A program made the translations under genes and the position numbers. Shown piece by piece: positions 43,901-53,634 of a DNA stretch of 64,000 nucleotides. Origin of the DNA: Xanthostigma xanthostigma. Taxonomy: Eukaryota; Arthropoda; Insecta; Raphidioptera; Raphidiidae. The notes beneath the pieces were generated by a model, which saw nothing but the letters and a program-made list of their open reading frames with translations, was not told where the DNA came from and searched no databases. Location: assembly GCA_963575645.1 (NCBI GenBank), contig OY754469.1, positions 22,710,001 to 22,774,000 on the forward strand, in the 5' to 3' direction. The stretch's first letter is position 1; each line of letters starts with the position of its first letter.

Positions 43901-45619
43901 GGATTCTCACCAATGATAAAAACAAGCAAAATGTATTCAAACGTATTCATCACGAAACTTTCTTAAAATGTTCAAATCTTAGAGCATTACGTATTCAAAT
44001 ACAAATTAACTTCTTGTCCATTTTGAACGAGTAAAATGAATAATGCCCTGTACAAATAACCAAACGTAACTTCTGATATTTAATTTACTAACCTGGAGGC
44101 AGCCCCATGTGGGGTGGTCTCATAAGATTACCTCCGTGGATTAGACCAGGGGGATGAGCAATGGCCATTGCAGGTGGCCGCATCATAGGTGTGACCAGCG
44201 CCATGGTGCTAACAGGAAGTGCCATCGCCAACGGTGGACCACCGGGCGGCCTAAATCGCTGCATCATGACAGCTCTTATTTCCTCTGCTTGCTTTTGTTG
44301 CACGGCTGCAGCATTCGCCATTTGTTGCTGAATAAATTATCATATATAAATATAAAATTTTTATGGCAATTGTTAACGTGCTCTAAGGTGTCTGGTTGCA
44401 AAAAAAAAAGAAAAAAATATAAATGTTTTAAATAAATTAATAAAATAAAAAGACAGTTACCTCTGCTGACGGTGTGTTTCTATGTGGTGATTCAGTTTCC
44501 TTTTTAGCAGGTACCATTTTTTGGTAGCGCGTCATTCTCGCCCTTAATTCCTCAAGAGAAACATCCTCTTGAGGATGAATAATTTTACTAGCAGCTCCAG
44601 TAGTTGCAATGAGATTTGCCCCTTTACCCGTTTCACCGTTATTTGTTGTAGGAGGAGCACTGATTGTCGCACTACTGTATGTTGTCGCTTGAGACGTAAT
44701 GGGTTTAAAATCAGCTCCGACAGGCGCTGACGGCATACCAGGCGATGACACTGCTGTTGTCGGAGCGGCACTTGGAAATAGAGGCTTTGGAGGACCGCCT
44801 GGTGGGCCTCCATGTCCCATCATTGGGGGACCCATCATGGGCATACTACAAGATTAAGAATTTATATTTTGTTTTGCTGTATTTTAACGCTATTATACAG
44901 ACTTGCTTGCCTCTATAGAACTTTCTTTCTATCTATGTCATAAATTAATATAGATATTTTTTAACTTACCCCGGATGTCCCATGAATGCAGGACCCATGG
45001 GTCCCATTGGCCCCATCATAGGTCCCATTGGAGGAAACTGACCCATAGGAGGCATTGGCACACCATGGGGAGGCATCATGCCCGTCATCATACCTGGGGC
45101 TGAAGGTACAGGTCCTGGAGCTGTTCCCAATAAACCTTCTGGTTTACTTTTTTTAGGAGCCGGTTCATCATCGTCGCTGCCAGAGTCCCTTGACGTTCCA
45201 CCTGATCTTTGTTTTTCATGCTCTTTCAAATCATTTGCCGGGATACCTTCCATTCCATAAATTTCTATTTCTATATTTGAACGATTTGGCAAAGAATTTG
45301 GTACTTTATCTATAGCTTCTTTGTGTACCTGCATGCAGTGTATTGACAATCCAGGACCAGTGTAAAGTTTTTTGTGGCAAATATGACACTTAAAATGTTT
45401 TGCCTTTTGATGCTGAATCAAAATTTTCTCGTCGTCAAATTCACGATTGCAATACCTGAATATTTAGTTAAGCAACAATATATTTTTAGACCTAAGCTAT
45501 AAATAAAAATCGATCTGAAAATAACATGGTACAAGCTTGTGCTGTCCTCCAACTAAGAAAATTAAAAACGATACTTACCAACACCATGGTTTTGACATCT
45601 TCTTCTTTTTACGACCCAT
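37827..45619 (-). CDS. ZNF207 / BuGZ (Bub3-interacting GLEBS zinc-finger protein), five exons
   Basis: A complete gene: exons 45579-45619, 44970-45455, 44461-44845, 44093-44327 and 37827-37927, all with GT..AG borders and matching phases, giving 415 codons before TGA. BuGZ binds and stabilises Bub3, promotes chromosome alignment and associates with spindle microtubules. Residues 1-58 hold two C2H2-type fingers (C13, C16, H29, H34 and C37, C40, H53, H58) that are almost identical to the vertebrate protein, beginning [14 protein letters not shown]. An [12 protein letters not shown] block follows. A GLEBS motif lies at about 262-286, [18 protein letters not shown], with the key paired glutamates at 274-275. 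The rest is low-complexity Pro/Gly/Met-rich sequence, known in the family to drive phase separation. Length is somewhat below the human protein. Intron 4 is 6.2 kb. Confidence 0.96.
38997..39236. mobile_element. MITE in ZNF207 intron 4
   Basis: Inverted ends AATCCCACGACTGGCGTACT and, from the right, AATCCCACGACTGGTGTACT. AT-rich interior without coding potential. No target duplication could be read with confidence. Confidence 0.7.
39510..39603. mobile_element. Short MITE in ZNF207 intron 4
   Basis: Ends are exact inverted repeats, AGGAGTGAGTCAT and ATGACTCACTCCT, around a 68-bp interior. No coding capacity; superfamily unknown. Confidence 0.6.
40620..40712 (+). repeat. Truncated dispersed repeat tail
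   Basis: It reads GGGTCTACGTCGAGAAACTA and ends GTGCGAAGCCGCGGATAACG then GCTAGTAAT, the same tail type seen at about 28450. Only the 3' end of the repeat is present. Confidence 0.5.
40713..44092. other. Remainder of ZNF207 intron 4
   Basis: AT-rich intronic sequence. Small frames (for example 41290-41778, 42435-42692) show no domain. A short GAC-rich palindromic word at about 41795-41822 recurs elsewhere in the window. Confidence 0.4.
44093..44327 (-). CDS. ZNF207 exon 4
   Basis: Begins after TTCAG with CAA CAA ATG and ends CTCCAG|GTTAGT. It encodes [20 protein letters not shown] then Met/Pro-rich sequence. Confidence 0.92.
44461..44845 (-). CDS. ZNF207 exon 3 (GLEBS motif)
   Basis: Begins after TTGTAG and ends GCAGAG|GTAACT in phase 0. 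It encodes a Pro/Ser/Thr/Ala-rich linker and the GLEBS motif used for Bub3 binding. Confidence 0.94.
44970..45455 (-). CDS. ZNF207 exon 2
   Basis: Begins after TTCAG with G TAT TGC, completing the Trp codon, and ends CCGGG|GTAAGT. It encodes both finger bodies, the GMEGIP block, an acidic [13 protein letters not shown] stretch and the start of the PMG-rich tract. Confidence 0.95.
45579..45619 (-). CDS. ZNF207 exon 1
   Basis: Thirteen codons from ATG plus TG of a split Trp codon, ending TGTTG|GTAAGT. It encodes the basic start MGRKKKK and the first zinc-binding Cys. Confidence 0.93.
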
Positions 45620-46275
45620 CCTATTTAATTTATTAAATCACAGATAGATAAACACCAATGACACAATATGAAAAATGTTTTTACTACACGTTACTTCACT
45701 ATTCACACCTTTCTGAAAAGAAATAAAAATGGCGTGAAACACGGCCTTCGAATTGACCTCAATTATATAGATATCAATGTATCACCTTTCCTCCTTAAAT
45801 AACGCTCACTAATAGAATAAAATATATGGAAAGGATTATTTCCTTTGTTAATTTTACTTTAACATACACATGGCAAATATTCCCATCTAAATAACGCGTT
45901 TTGCGTCATAACAAAATTTAATATCCACATACCTACGTCTACGTCATACGTGTATCGAAACGAAAAGATAAACAGAAGAGAAATCACATCCATGAGTTTA
46001 TCATGATTCTGTCTCTGGTTAATTCACAGCAAAATTTTACTGGAGTAGAATATTCCATACTCCTTATATGCTCAGCTTCTTTTTTTTAACAGTAGAAAGC
46101 AGTAAAAAGGAAATTTGAATTAATTCATAGAGAAGAGAATTTAAAATTTAATTGATCATATTCATACATGGACATAGGAATCCTATGTCCATGTATTCAT
46201 AGCATAGAGACATAGAGAAGAGAGGGTTCATAGCAGAGAACAATAGTGTGAAAACGTTTATCTCTGAAAACGTAA
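45620..46275. other. ZNF207 5' leader and promoter region
   Basis: The 5' untranslated region and promoter of ZNF207 should lie here on the minus strand. No clear TATA box is seen, as expected for a housekeeping gene. A short perfect inverted repeat, ATACATGGACATAGGA and TCCTATGTCCATGTAT, sits at about 46164-46196. Confidence 0.4.
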
Positions 46276-46380
46276 TAAAGGTGGTTAAATTTTAAGGGCC
46301 GATGTTGAATGTGAATTGTGAACCACACCTAAACGTCAATTTTTTTTCTGCATTTCATTTGACATTTCTCAATTTCAGAC

Positions 46381-46654
46381 TAAGGCCTAGTTTATATGAG
46401 AGGCGTTCAACGCGCGTTGGCCCAACGCGCGTTTACAGTTTCTATACAATTGTATAGAACTGTTTATATGATAACGCGCGTTCAACGCTTTGGCCCAACG
46501 CGCGTTTACAGTTTCTATACAATTGTATAGAACTGTTTACATGATAACGCGCGTTCAACGCGCCACCAACGCGCGTTATCATGTAAACAGTTATATACAA
46601 TTGTATAGAAGTTGTAAACGCGCGTTGAACGCTCTTCATGTGTGCTAGGCCTTA
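46381..46654. mobile_element. MITE nested in the mariner element, with internal tandem repeat
   Basis: Termini TAAGGCCTAG and CTAGGCCTTA are inverted. The flanks share CTCAATTT on both sides, which may be an 8-bp target duplication if five bases at the left are part of the element. Inside, a unit of about 70 bp (ACGCGCGTTCAACGC, then TTTCTATACAATTGTATAG) is repeated twice directly and once inverted. It is rich in CpG within AT-rich DNA. Confidence 0.75.
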
Positions 46655-46667
46655 CTCAATTTGAACC

Positions 46668-47017
46668 ATGGAATGATACACAATCGAGCAACGCGTTAAA
46701 GTTATTCAAAATGCATATCGTGCACTTCGTGATTTTTTCGGTCAATTTAATCGTCCAAATGTGCGTACAATCGGAAAAATCGTGCAAAAATTTGAGCAAA
46801 CCGGGTCTATAGGAAATGTGAAAACACCAGTGCATGCTCGTACTGCAGAATAAGCCAGCAACAATTCAAGAGCTAAAGAATGAGATAATTCGGCACATTA
46901 ACGGCATAGAACCTCAAATAATTATGCCTCAGCGTCATCGAAAATTTAGACCATGGGATGGAGGTGTGCCGCCGAGGTCGCGGCGGCCATTTGGCCGATA
47001 TTTTGTTCCATACATAA
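46668..47017 (+). pseudogene. Mariner/Tc1-type transposase, internally deleted
   Basis: After ATG GAA an in-frame TGA breaks the frame; then YTIEQRVKVIQNAYRALRDF and IGKIVQKFEQTGSIGNVKTP give the N-terminal helix-turn-helix region. At about 46850 the sequence jumps to NKPATIQELKNEIIRHINGI, which normally lies near the C terminus; about 240 residues including the DDE/D catalytic core are missing. A one-base shift then leads into MEVCRRGRGGHLADILFHT and a TAA at 47015-47017. It has three defects: stop, deletion and frameshift. Confidence 0.88.
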
Positions 47018-47191
47018 TTGAACCATACCATATTATCATAATAAAAAAAATAATTTGTTTTATTCAAAATCAACATCGGCCCTTAAAATTTAACCACCTT
47101 TTAGTACATAATTTATTATAGGTACTACTTGTTATAATAATTAATGTTGACCCTGTAACTAAAAATATCTAACAGAAAAATTATGAGAAAC

Positions 47192-48085
47192 CAGGCCGTA
47201 CCCAGGATTTATCATTTTTGTAAGAGGGGGGTTTTACATTTCTAAAATAAAAATGAAATGATAGTTCAAAATTAAGAAGTAAATGGGAAAATTCAAAAAC
47301 ACACATTAAAAAATACCTTTAACAGCTTAAATGGATTCCTCAAATCAATATTTTCTTTTGTCAAAAAATTCTGCCATAAATGGAGGCTACCTAAGAGCTC
47401 ACCCCTCAGAACAATTATTAAGAAGAGGAGAATACAGGTCATACAGTTTTTTAGCACCTTTTTCAAGAATATCATTGTTTTCTGGAGGAAAAACAAAATT
47501 TGATCACATGTTATTAAGTAAACCAAGTTCTCACACCGAAACAAATTTACTGTACATCATATTCATAAGGATTACCTTTTTTTTTGTTTAAACAAAATTT
47601 CAAAAGATTCTAATATTTCTTGATACTTAGAAAACCTATCAGTCAAATGGGTAATGAATGTGTCCAAAAATGGTAAATAAATCGATATTCTTAGTAATCT
47701 TCTACTTCAGTTGTCATATAACATTACTACGATGTACTTGTTTTTTTAGCTAATCTAGGTTTTCTTATTTCGATTTCGTAGTCTGTGCAAAATGTAGAGA
47801 CTGTTGAAAAAATTTTTTGGAAATGCAATTCAGACTACTCTCTTATTTTTCAAGAGCGTTTCGAGCACAATTTGCTAAATCTACTGCTGAAGATAAATCG
47901 AGTTCATCATCTTGCAATAATCGACTACGAGGAATCACGATGCTGTGGACACTAGCCATTATTTTACACGAAATCTATATTTTGTTGGCATACTTTCTCA
48001 CGTGGCATCTTTTATTAGAAAAATTATATATAGCTTTGGAATTTCATGGGGGGGTAACCCCTCTACCCCCACGGGTACGGCCCTG
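47192..48085. mobile_element. hAT element, 894 bp, non-autonomous
   Basis: Ends CAGGCCGTACCCAGGATTT and, at the right, CCACGGGTACGGCCCTG, bounded by perfect 8-bp direct repeats TGAGAAAC (47184-47191, 48086-48093). G-run and C-run tracts lie just inside the ends. Internal frames on both strands (up to 93 codons) show no BED finger, RNase H or dimerisation motif that I recognise, so it is likely an internally deleted copy. Confidence 0.9.
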
Positions 48086-48093
48086 TGAGAAAC

Positions 48094-48897
48094 TATAATT
48101 AACTTTTACAAAATAAACATGTAGGTATCATATAAAACTGTATTTATTTAATTTTAATATACACAGGTACTGTAATTCACGTTAAGATTTATAAAATCTG
48201 ATACAAGAGTAAGAATTATAACTATGAATTCTAATAGTAAATTTATATCAGATAATACGGTTGAAAATATAAGAATGTGTAACAAATTCGCAAAATTCTA
48301 TTCATAAGTGTAATTTTTTATTTATTTCATTCCCGATTACAAAAAACGCACCGATTTCAAATCGATTTTTAGTTTGACCGAAAGTTCCACTAAAAAACTA
48401 TCAAAGTTTAAAAAAAAAATATCTTAATTATCCATCAAAAATTACAACCAACATTATACAAAAAAAAAGATTTGCACTTTTAATTAGTAAAATTCCTTAG
48501 AATTATTTGAAAATCTTGACAATCAATTTAGTGTAATTTTAGGCTGATTAAACAAGTTGCTGCTTGATAGAATATAAATTATTTTCCGATTAACTAAAGG
48601 CGTTACATAAAATTTTGTTGACTCTTTCTATTGCAATCCATCTTTTACACTGCACTCATTTTTTTAATATATTAAAATAATTTGTGTTCCACCAATGTAC
48701 AATATTATTGCAGCAGTTCAAAATTCTTGTACACACTATCCTAAAGCTTTTATGCACTAAAGCATTTATTATTTTTTGTTTCACTTATCGGGCCACAAAT
48801 TTTCAGCAGTAGTATACAAAAGATTCAACATGTTTATACGAGGTTAAATCAAAATGTAAAAACAAAAAAATATACAAGTCATACGTTATGTTGCATC
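48094..48897. other. Intergenic AT-rich stretch
   Basis: No gene, RNA or transposon end was recognised here. Confidence 0.35.
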
Positions 48898-48900
48898 TAA

Positions 48901-49521
48901 AGGCGGCTTCTCACGGCGCGTTTTATCACAGATCGCGTCGCGCCAGCTCGCGTCGTGTGAAGGCAGTGGCGCGGAGCGGCGCGACCTGGCGCGTCCTTAC
49001 CAAACAAAGTCAGTCCCGTCAAAGGCTCGGCGCGGGTGCATCCGTGCAGACTCGAGCGCGCGCGTGGTAGTACGGGTGAACACGTCGCATTAAACTACGT
49101 TCGGTGTATTATTTATTGATGCGCCCAGTCGATCATTTTGTGGTGTGTGAAGTAGGTAAATATGCAAATTCTTACATTTTTTGGCTATACCTAGCGAAGG
49201 CAGTCATCACTGTTAAAATCTCATACAAAATTGTACGAGAATTTTGTTATTCTTGTATCTCGTACAAAAACTTTAAATCTCGTAATGGTACGAGATTTCG
49301 CGTACGTCTGGCAACCCTGTTAGTGTAGTTAGTACAATGCTAGATCAGTAACTACAATATTATAAAAAGTACGCTGCGTCTATGCGTGCTTCGGTCTGGA
49401 TGCGGCGCGGCGCAACGCACGCCGTGAGAACGGGCGGGCGCGGGCTCGCCTGTGGCGCGTGCTCGCGCGTACGAATCGGCGCGGCGCGATCTGTGATAAA
49501 ACGCGCCGTGAGAAGCCACCT
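48901..49521. mobile_element. GC-rich PIF/Harbinger-type MITE
   Basis: Direct TAA at 48898-48900 and 49522-49524. Inverted ends AGGCGGCTTCTCACGGCGCG and, from the right, AGGTGGCTTCTCACGGCGCG, continuing TTTTATCACAGATCGCG for a total of about 45 bp. Subterminal regions are dense in GCGCG; the centre is AT-rich and non-coding. Confidence 0.85.
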
Positions 49522-49524
49522 TAA

Positions 49525-50573
49525 CATGTATTCTATTTTTTGTCCTTGGTCATAATTGTTGAATGTAAACAGATTGTCATATATAAAAATCAAAGTTTTT
49601 GATGTAAGTATAACAATGTTTATACAGAATATGGTAGGTATTTTGTTTTGTAGCCTATTGGGATTTTACTTTGAGGGGGAGCCATATATGGGGGAGCCCA
49701 TTTCAACATATTCAATATGGCCGCCCAATACGAAACATTTGCATTTACTATACATTAACAGTACCTATACGAGTTTTTGATGTTTTATTTAAAATAAACA
49801 TATCCAAAAAAGAAAATTGTCGTCAGGGTACTACCAATTTTTCAAAACGTAATTGTATTGAAGGGAAAAAAATCGCGAGTACTGGCCACATCGTAAAATG
49901 CAGAAATGTAAAAAATACTTTTTAAAAGTATTTGAAATCCAAATACTAGAAAAGTATTTGTATTTTGAAATACTTTTGCTCAAACACCTTTACAAGTTTG
50001 GTAAAATGTGGCAGCATCATAGACGTGATAAAATGAAGTTTGAACTGCATGACATCAACTGTATATACTGAGCTGACAGCTTTCACTTTTCAATTTAACA
50101 ATAATTTGGTATCAACATTTGAATTACTAACACAATTAGGTTCTGTACAACACATATGCTTCTTCTCCGATTTTTCAATGACGTGTGTAACTTCCATAAT
50201 TGTAAATATTTACAAAAATACGTAGCGCGCAATATTATACTATATGAAACGCTCCGCATAGGATCACTGAAATGCTAAGTAGATGGCTGATGGTCAAAGT
50301 AAAATCCCATCAGGATAGTATATATGAAACTGAATTGTTAAATTGAGAGCAAGATTTTTTTTAACAAGAGGTTCAGAAAAGTTGGAAACCACTGCAATAA
50401 TTTATTTACAACAGCAGTTGCTATAATATTATTTTCTCAAAATAAACAGAGGAGATTTATGAAATTTTGTATACTGCAACAGTTTTTTATACTTCGTATT
50501 TTAAAAGTAATTCCAGAAATTTAAACTGAGAAACAAAAACCTTTAGAAGAAATTTTCACACATATTACTTTAA
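49525..50573. other. Intergenic stretch
   Basis: Frames at 49556-49925 have no recognised domain. No transposon ends were found. Confidence 0.35.
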
Positions 50574-50994
50574 GAGTATTCGTCCCTGCAAATACCCCCT
50601 GCACCCTTCATCACAAATCTTTTCCCCTCACCTAAAAACGGTTCGCGCTTTCCCGACGCTATTTTTAAAGCTAGAGGGTTCTGGTAAACACCAAATGAAA
50701 GACAAAGAATCAGACTACAGATCCTTCAGGCGAATTTTTTGAAAAACAGTTTCGCCTATGTGTGAAATATTACGTAACTTATTATTTTTTTCAAAAGGTT
50801 GTAAGTTTTTTCAGGAATTTTTTTTTCAAAAAATTCGCCTGAAGGATCTGTAATCTAATTCTTTGTCTTCCATTTGGCGTTTACTAGAACCCTCTAGCTT
50901 TAAAAATGGCGTCAGGAGAGCGCGAACCGTTTTTAGGCGAGGGGAAAAGATTTGAGATGAAGGGTGCAGGGGGTGTTTGCAGGGACGAATATTC
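50574..50994. mobile_element. TTAA-bounded palindromic MITE
   Basis: TTAA stands at both borders (50570-50573 and 50995-50998). Long arms of about 180 bp pair across a T-rich loop: GAGTATTCGTCCCTGCAAA on the left, TTTGCAGGGACGAATATTC on the right, and further in AAAAATTCGCCTGAAGGATC with its mirror. TTAA duplications suggest piggyBac or Kolobok mobilisation; no coding region identifies which. Confidence 0.78.
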
Positions 50995-50998
50995 TTAA

Positions 50999-52310
50999 CT
51001 TTAATCAATACAAAAAATTATAACTATTGCAGAGCAGTGTTGCATTACAATTTACAAAACAAGGAAGTTTACACTTGAAAATGTCGAAAACATAATTCGC
51101 AAACTAGATTGATCGACGCCTAGTTGGCCATTATGACGTTCTGTGGCACGATGTGTCATTTTAGTAGTTACAAAAATTACAGAAACAAATAAGTAAAAAT
51201 ACAGTAAGTCATGAATTTAAGATATATTCTGTAAAACTTTAAAATTGACATCGCCATTAATTTTTATGACTATGATTACATGTAAACTTTTTTTGGGAAA
51301 CTTCCTCTTTACAACATTATTCAGCATTTAATAAACTGTCACAACACTCTCAAAAACCTGATCAACTGAGTAGTAAGTGATAAAAATACAAAAATATATT
51401 TGAATAACAATATTATTTGAGGCCATTTATACAAACTTATAAATTGTTATTTGCACCTTTTTTATTACACATTTGTATTGCCAAATATTCAGATATTTAT
51501 TTTTTAAGGAATGTCTGGCACTGTTCGAGAAATGAACAAGCATCCAAGGCTGACGTTTTCTACTACCCGTTTTATGGGTTTCGTCATTAACATTTAAAAA
51601 TCTAAAAATTTTGGGAGAGGTGAACTTAACGATCCCTCTTTTCCCTGACCTTGACGGCATTTATAGAAACTGTAAAAATCAAATAATACATAGAACACCT
51701 GCAAAGTTGCATAAATGGTCTTATTTAAAATACATATAATAGAGAAACTTCAAAATATTTTGATTCAGAGTTTATATTTGAATCGAAAAAATAATCAGTG
51801 GGCATACCTCGGTGATACTGCTGGTTTGGTTCCAGACCACCGCAAAAAGGCGACTCACAAGAATTTGTATGTATTATTAATTCTTTGTGTATGAAAACTG
51901 CAACACATCAGACGTAATTATCCATTCTGTATCAAATCGCTAAAATATAGACATTTTATACATTGTCGGGTTTAAACTTCCCTTTTATTATTTTACTAAT
52001 AGTCATTGAACCCTCAGAGACCACTATACAGTTATTAATTAAACTAGTTTCAATCAAAATAAACTAGCTCAATGCAGGCCATAAGTTTTCAGTTCGTAAA
52101 AAAGCGGAATATCTATGATGTGCAATAAAATGAGGTATGCATGAATTTATTCTCACATATTAATTCGTCTAATAAACACTGAACCATAAACAACATAATA
52201 ACTTTCATTAGAACAAAAAATACACAATTTAAAAATATGTAAACACATAAAACAGTTTTTATCCAGAAAAATGTTTTCAATTTTAAAAATAATAGACGTT
52301 CATCTCGTTC
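50999..52310. other. RNF216 3' UTR and downstream region
   Basis: On the minus strand a candidate AATAAA at 52146-52151 lies about 160 nt after the RNF216 stop codon and could end the transcript. The remainder is AT-rich with no gene or transposon end recognised. Confidence 0.4.
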
Positions 52311-53634
52311 TCACATAAAATTCTGTAAATGGTGGCGCGCATGAATTATTCTTGCCAAGGCAATAGCATGTTCCTCTTGTGCTGGTTTATAAACTGCATC
52401 TTCTTTGGGCGGTTCAGGAATACCAGAAAGAGGGTCGTATTTAAGTTCAATATTAGGATTTTGGGTTTTGATTTCATTTTGTGCTTCAACAGCAACTTTG
52501 CGAACCGATTCAATATGAAGTTTATTGGTATCGCTGTATAGTGGACACAAATCGACCCGATTTCCTCCTTGGCCATTAAAATGAGAGTAGTCTTTTACCG
52601 GTTGACAACATACATAGCACATCAAAGCACCACACGAGCATGTCATTTTATTGCACCCACTATCCTTTATAAATTTAAGTCCACATTTCCAACACTTTCT
52701 GAGAAGCGCTTCAGTCATTTTGTCTTCAATATACGTACGAGCTTTCACTTCGGCCGGCTTTTCAATTTCTTCACAGCGAAAAGGTATGTGCGACGGTTCG
52801 TGACACTGTCGACAGCTTTCTCGCATACATTCGTCATTCAAACATCGGAATATTTTATCGCCCACCGGAGGAATCATCGCAAAATCACAAAACGGACAAC
52901 ACTCTAAGTCCTCAATGCCGGCCGCTTTTATTTCTTCAGATTGTTTACGTTGAGCTAATTTCGAAAACATTTTTGGTTTTAAAAGCTTCTGTAAAGTTGT
53001 AAGATTAAAGCTGCCAATGCATTCAGTTAAACAACTGAAATCAGTTTTATTTTCACCAATAGCGACTTCCGTTGATCGAACGATGCATTCATTACAAAAG
53101 ATATGGCCTTCCGAACACGTAGATATTTCATCTTCCATAACCTCATCGTCGTAACAACAAGCGCACTCAAATAGATGACCCAATCGTTTAGCTTCCGCGC
53201 GTGCTAATATTCTCTGTTCCTTTTTAACATTTAGATAATTTTTAATTTCATCCATATGTTGAATAAAAGCTATTTCCTGAAGAACCGGTATATTATTCAG
53301 AGACGCGATAGGAACTGGTCTTCTTTTTGATTTCATAAACATTTTGGTTTCATATTTAGATAAACAAAAATATGTCTTAGTGATATTATACTGTTGTTGC
53401 CTAAACTCTCGATTTATATCATTTATTCGAAGCCAATTAAAATGATTTTTTAAAAAGTCTTGAACATATCCGACAGCAGCAAATTCTACTGTATTTTTGT
53501 TTCCCGATTTAAAGCATGGGGAAATTCGATTCTTGTTTAAAAAGAACTTCTCTGGATCTGGAATCACTTCTAAGTATTTTTCAACATTAAATTCTGTAGT
53601 GTATTGCTTTTGCTGGGCATAAATTCGCTGCTTT
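52311..53634 (-). CDS. RNF216 last exon (RING1-IBR-RING2)
   Basis: Begins after TTTGCAG, completing a Thr codon with the previous exon, and runs 440 codons to TGA. It contains the whole catalytic RBR module and the preceding helical linker (..EIKNYLNVKKEQRILARAEA..). The tail after RING2 is short and mostly helical, lacking the long proline-rich tail of the human protein. Confidence 0.94.

Larger units (their letters stand above)
46276..47103 (+). mobile_element. Mariner-family deletion derivative
   Basis: The inverted ends of about 30 bp read AAGGTGGTTAAATTTTAAGG then GCCGATGTTGA, mirrored at 47069-47100, next to TA at both ends. The transposase inside keeps only its two extremities, and a second MITE has landed in the 5' untranslated part (46381-46654). 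It is non-autonomous. Confidence 0.88.

Noticed and set aside
48888-49593. Arg/Ala-rich frames in the GC-rich MITE
   Set aside because: Composition follows the GCGCG-rich subterminal repeats of the element; no homology and mirrored on both strands.
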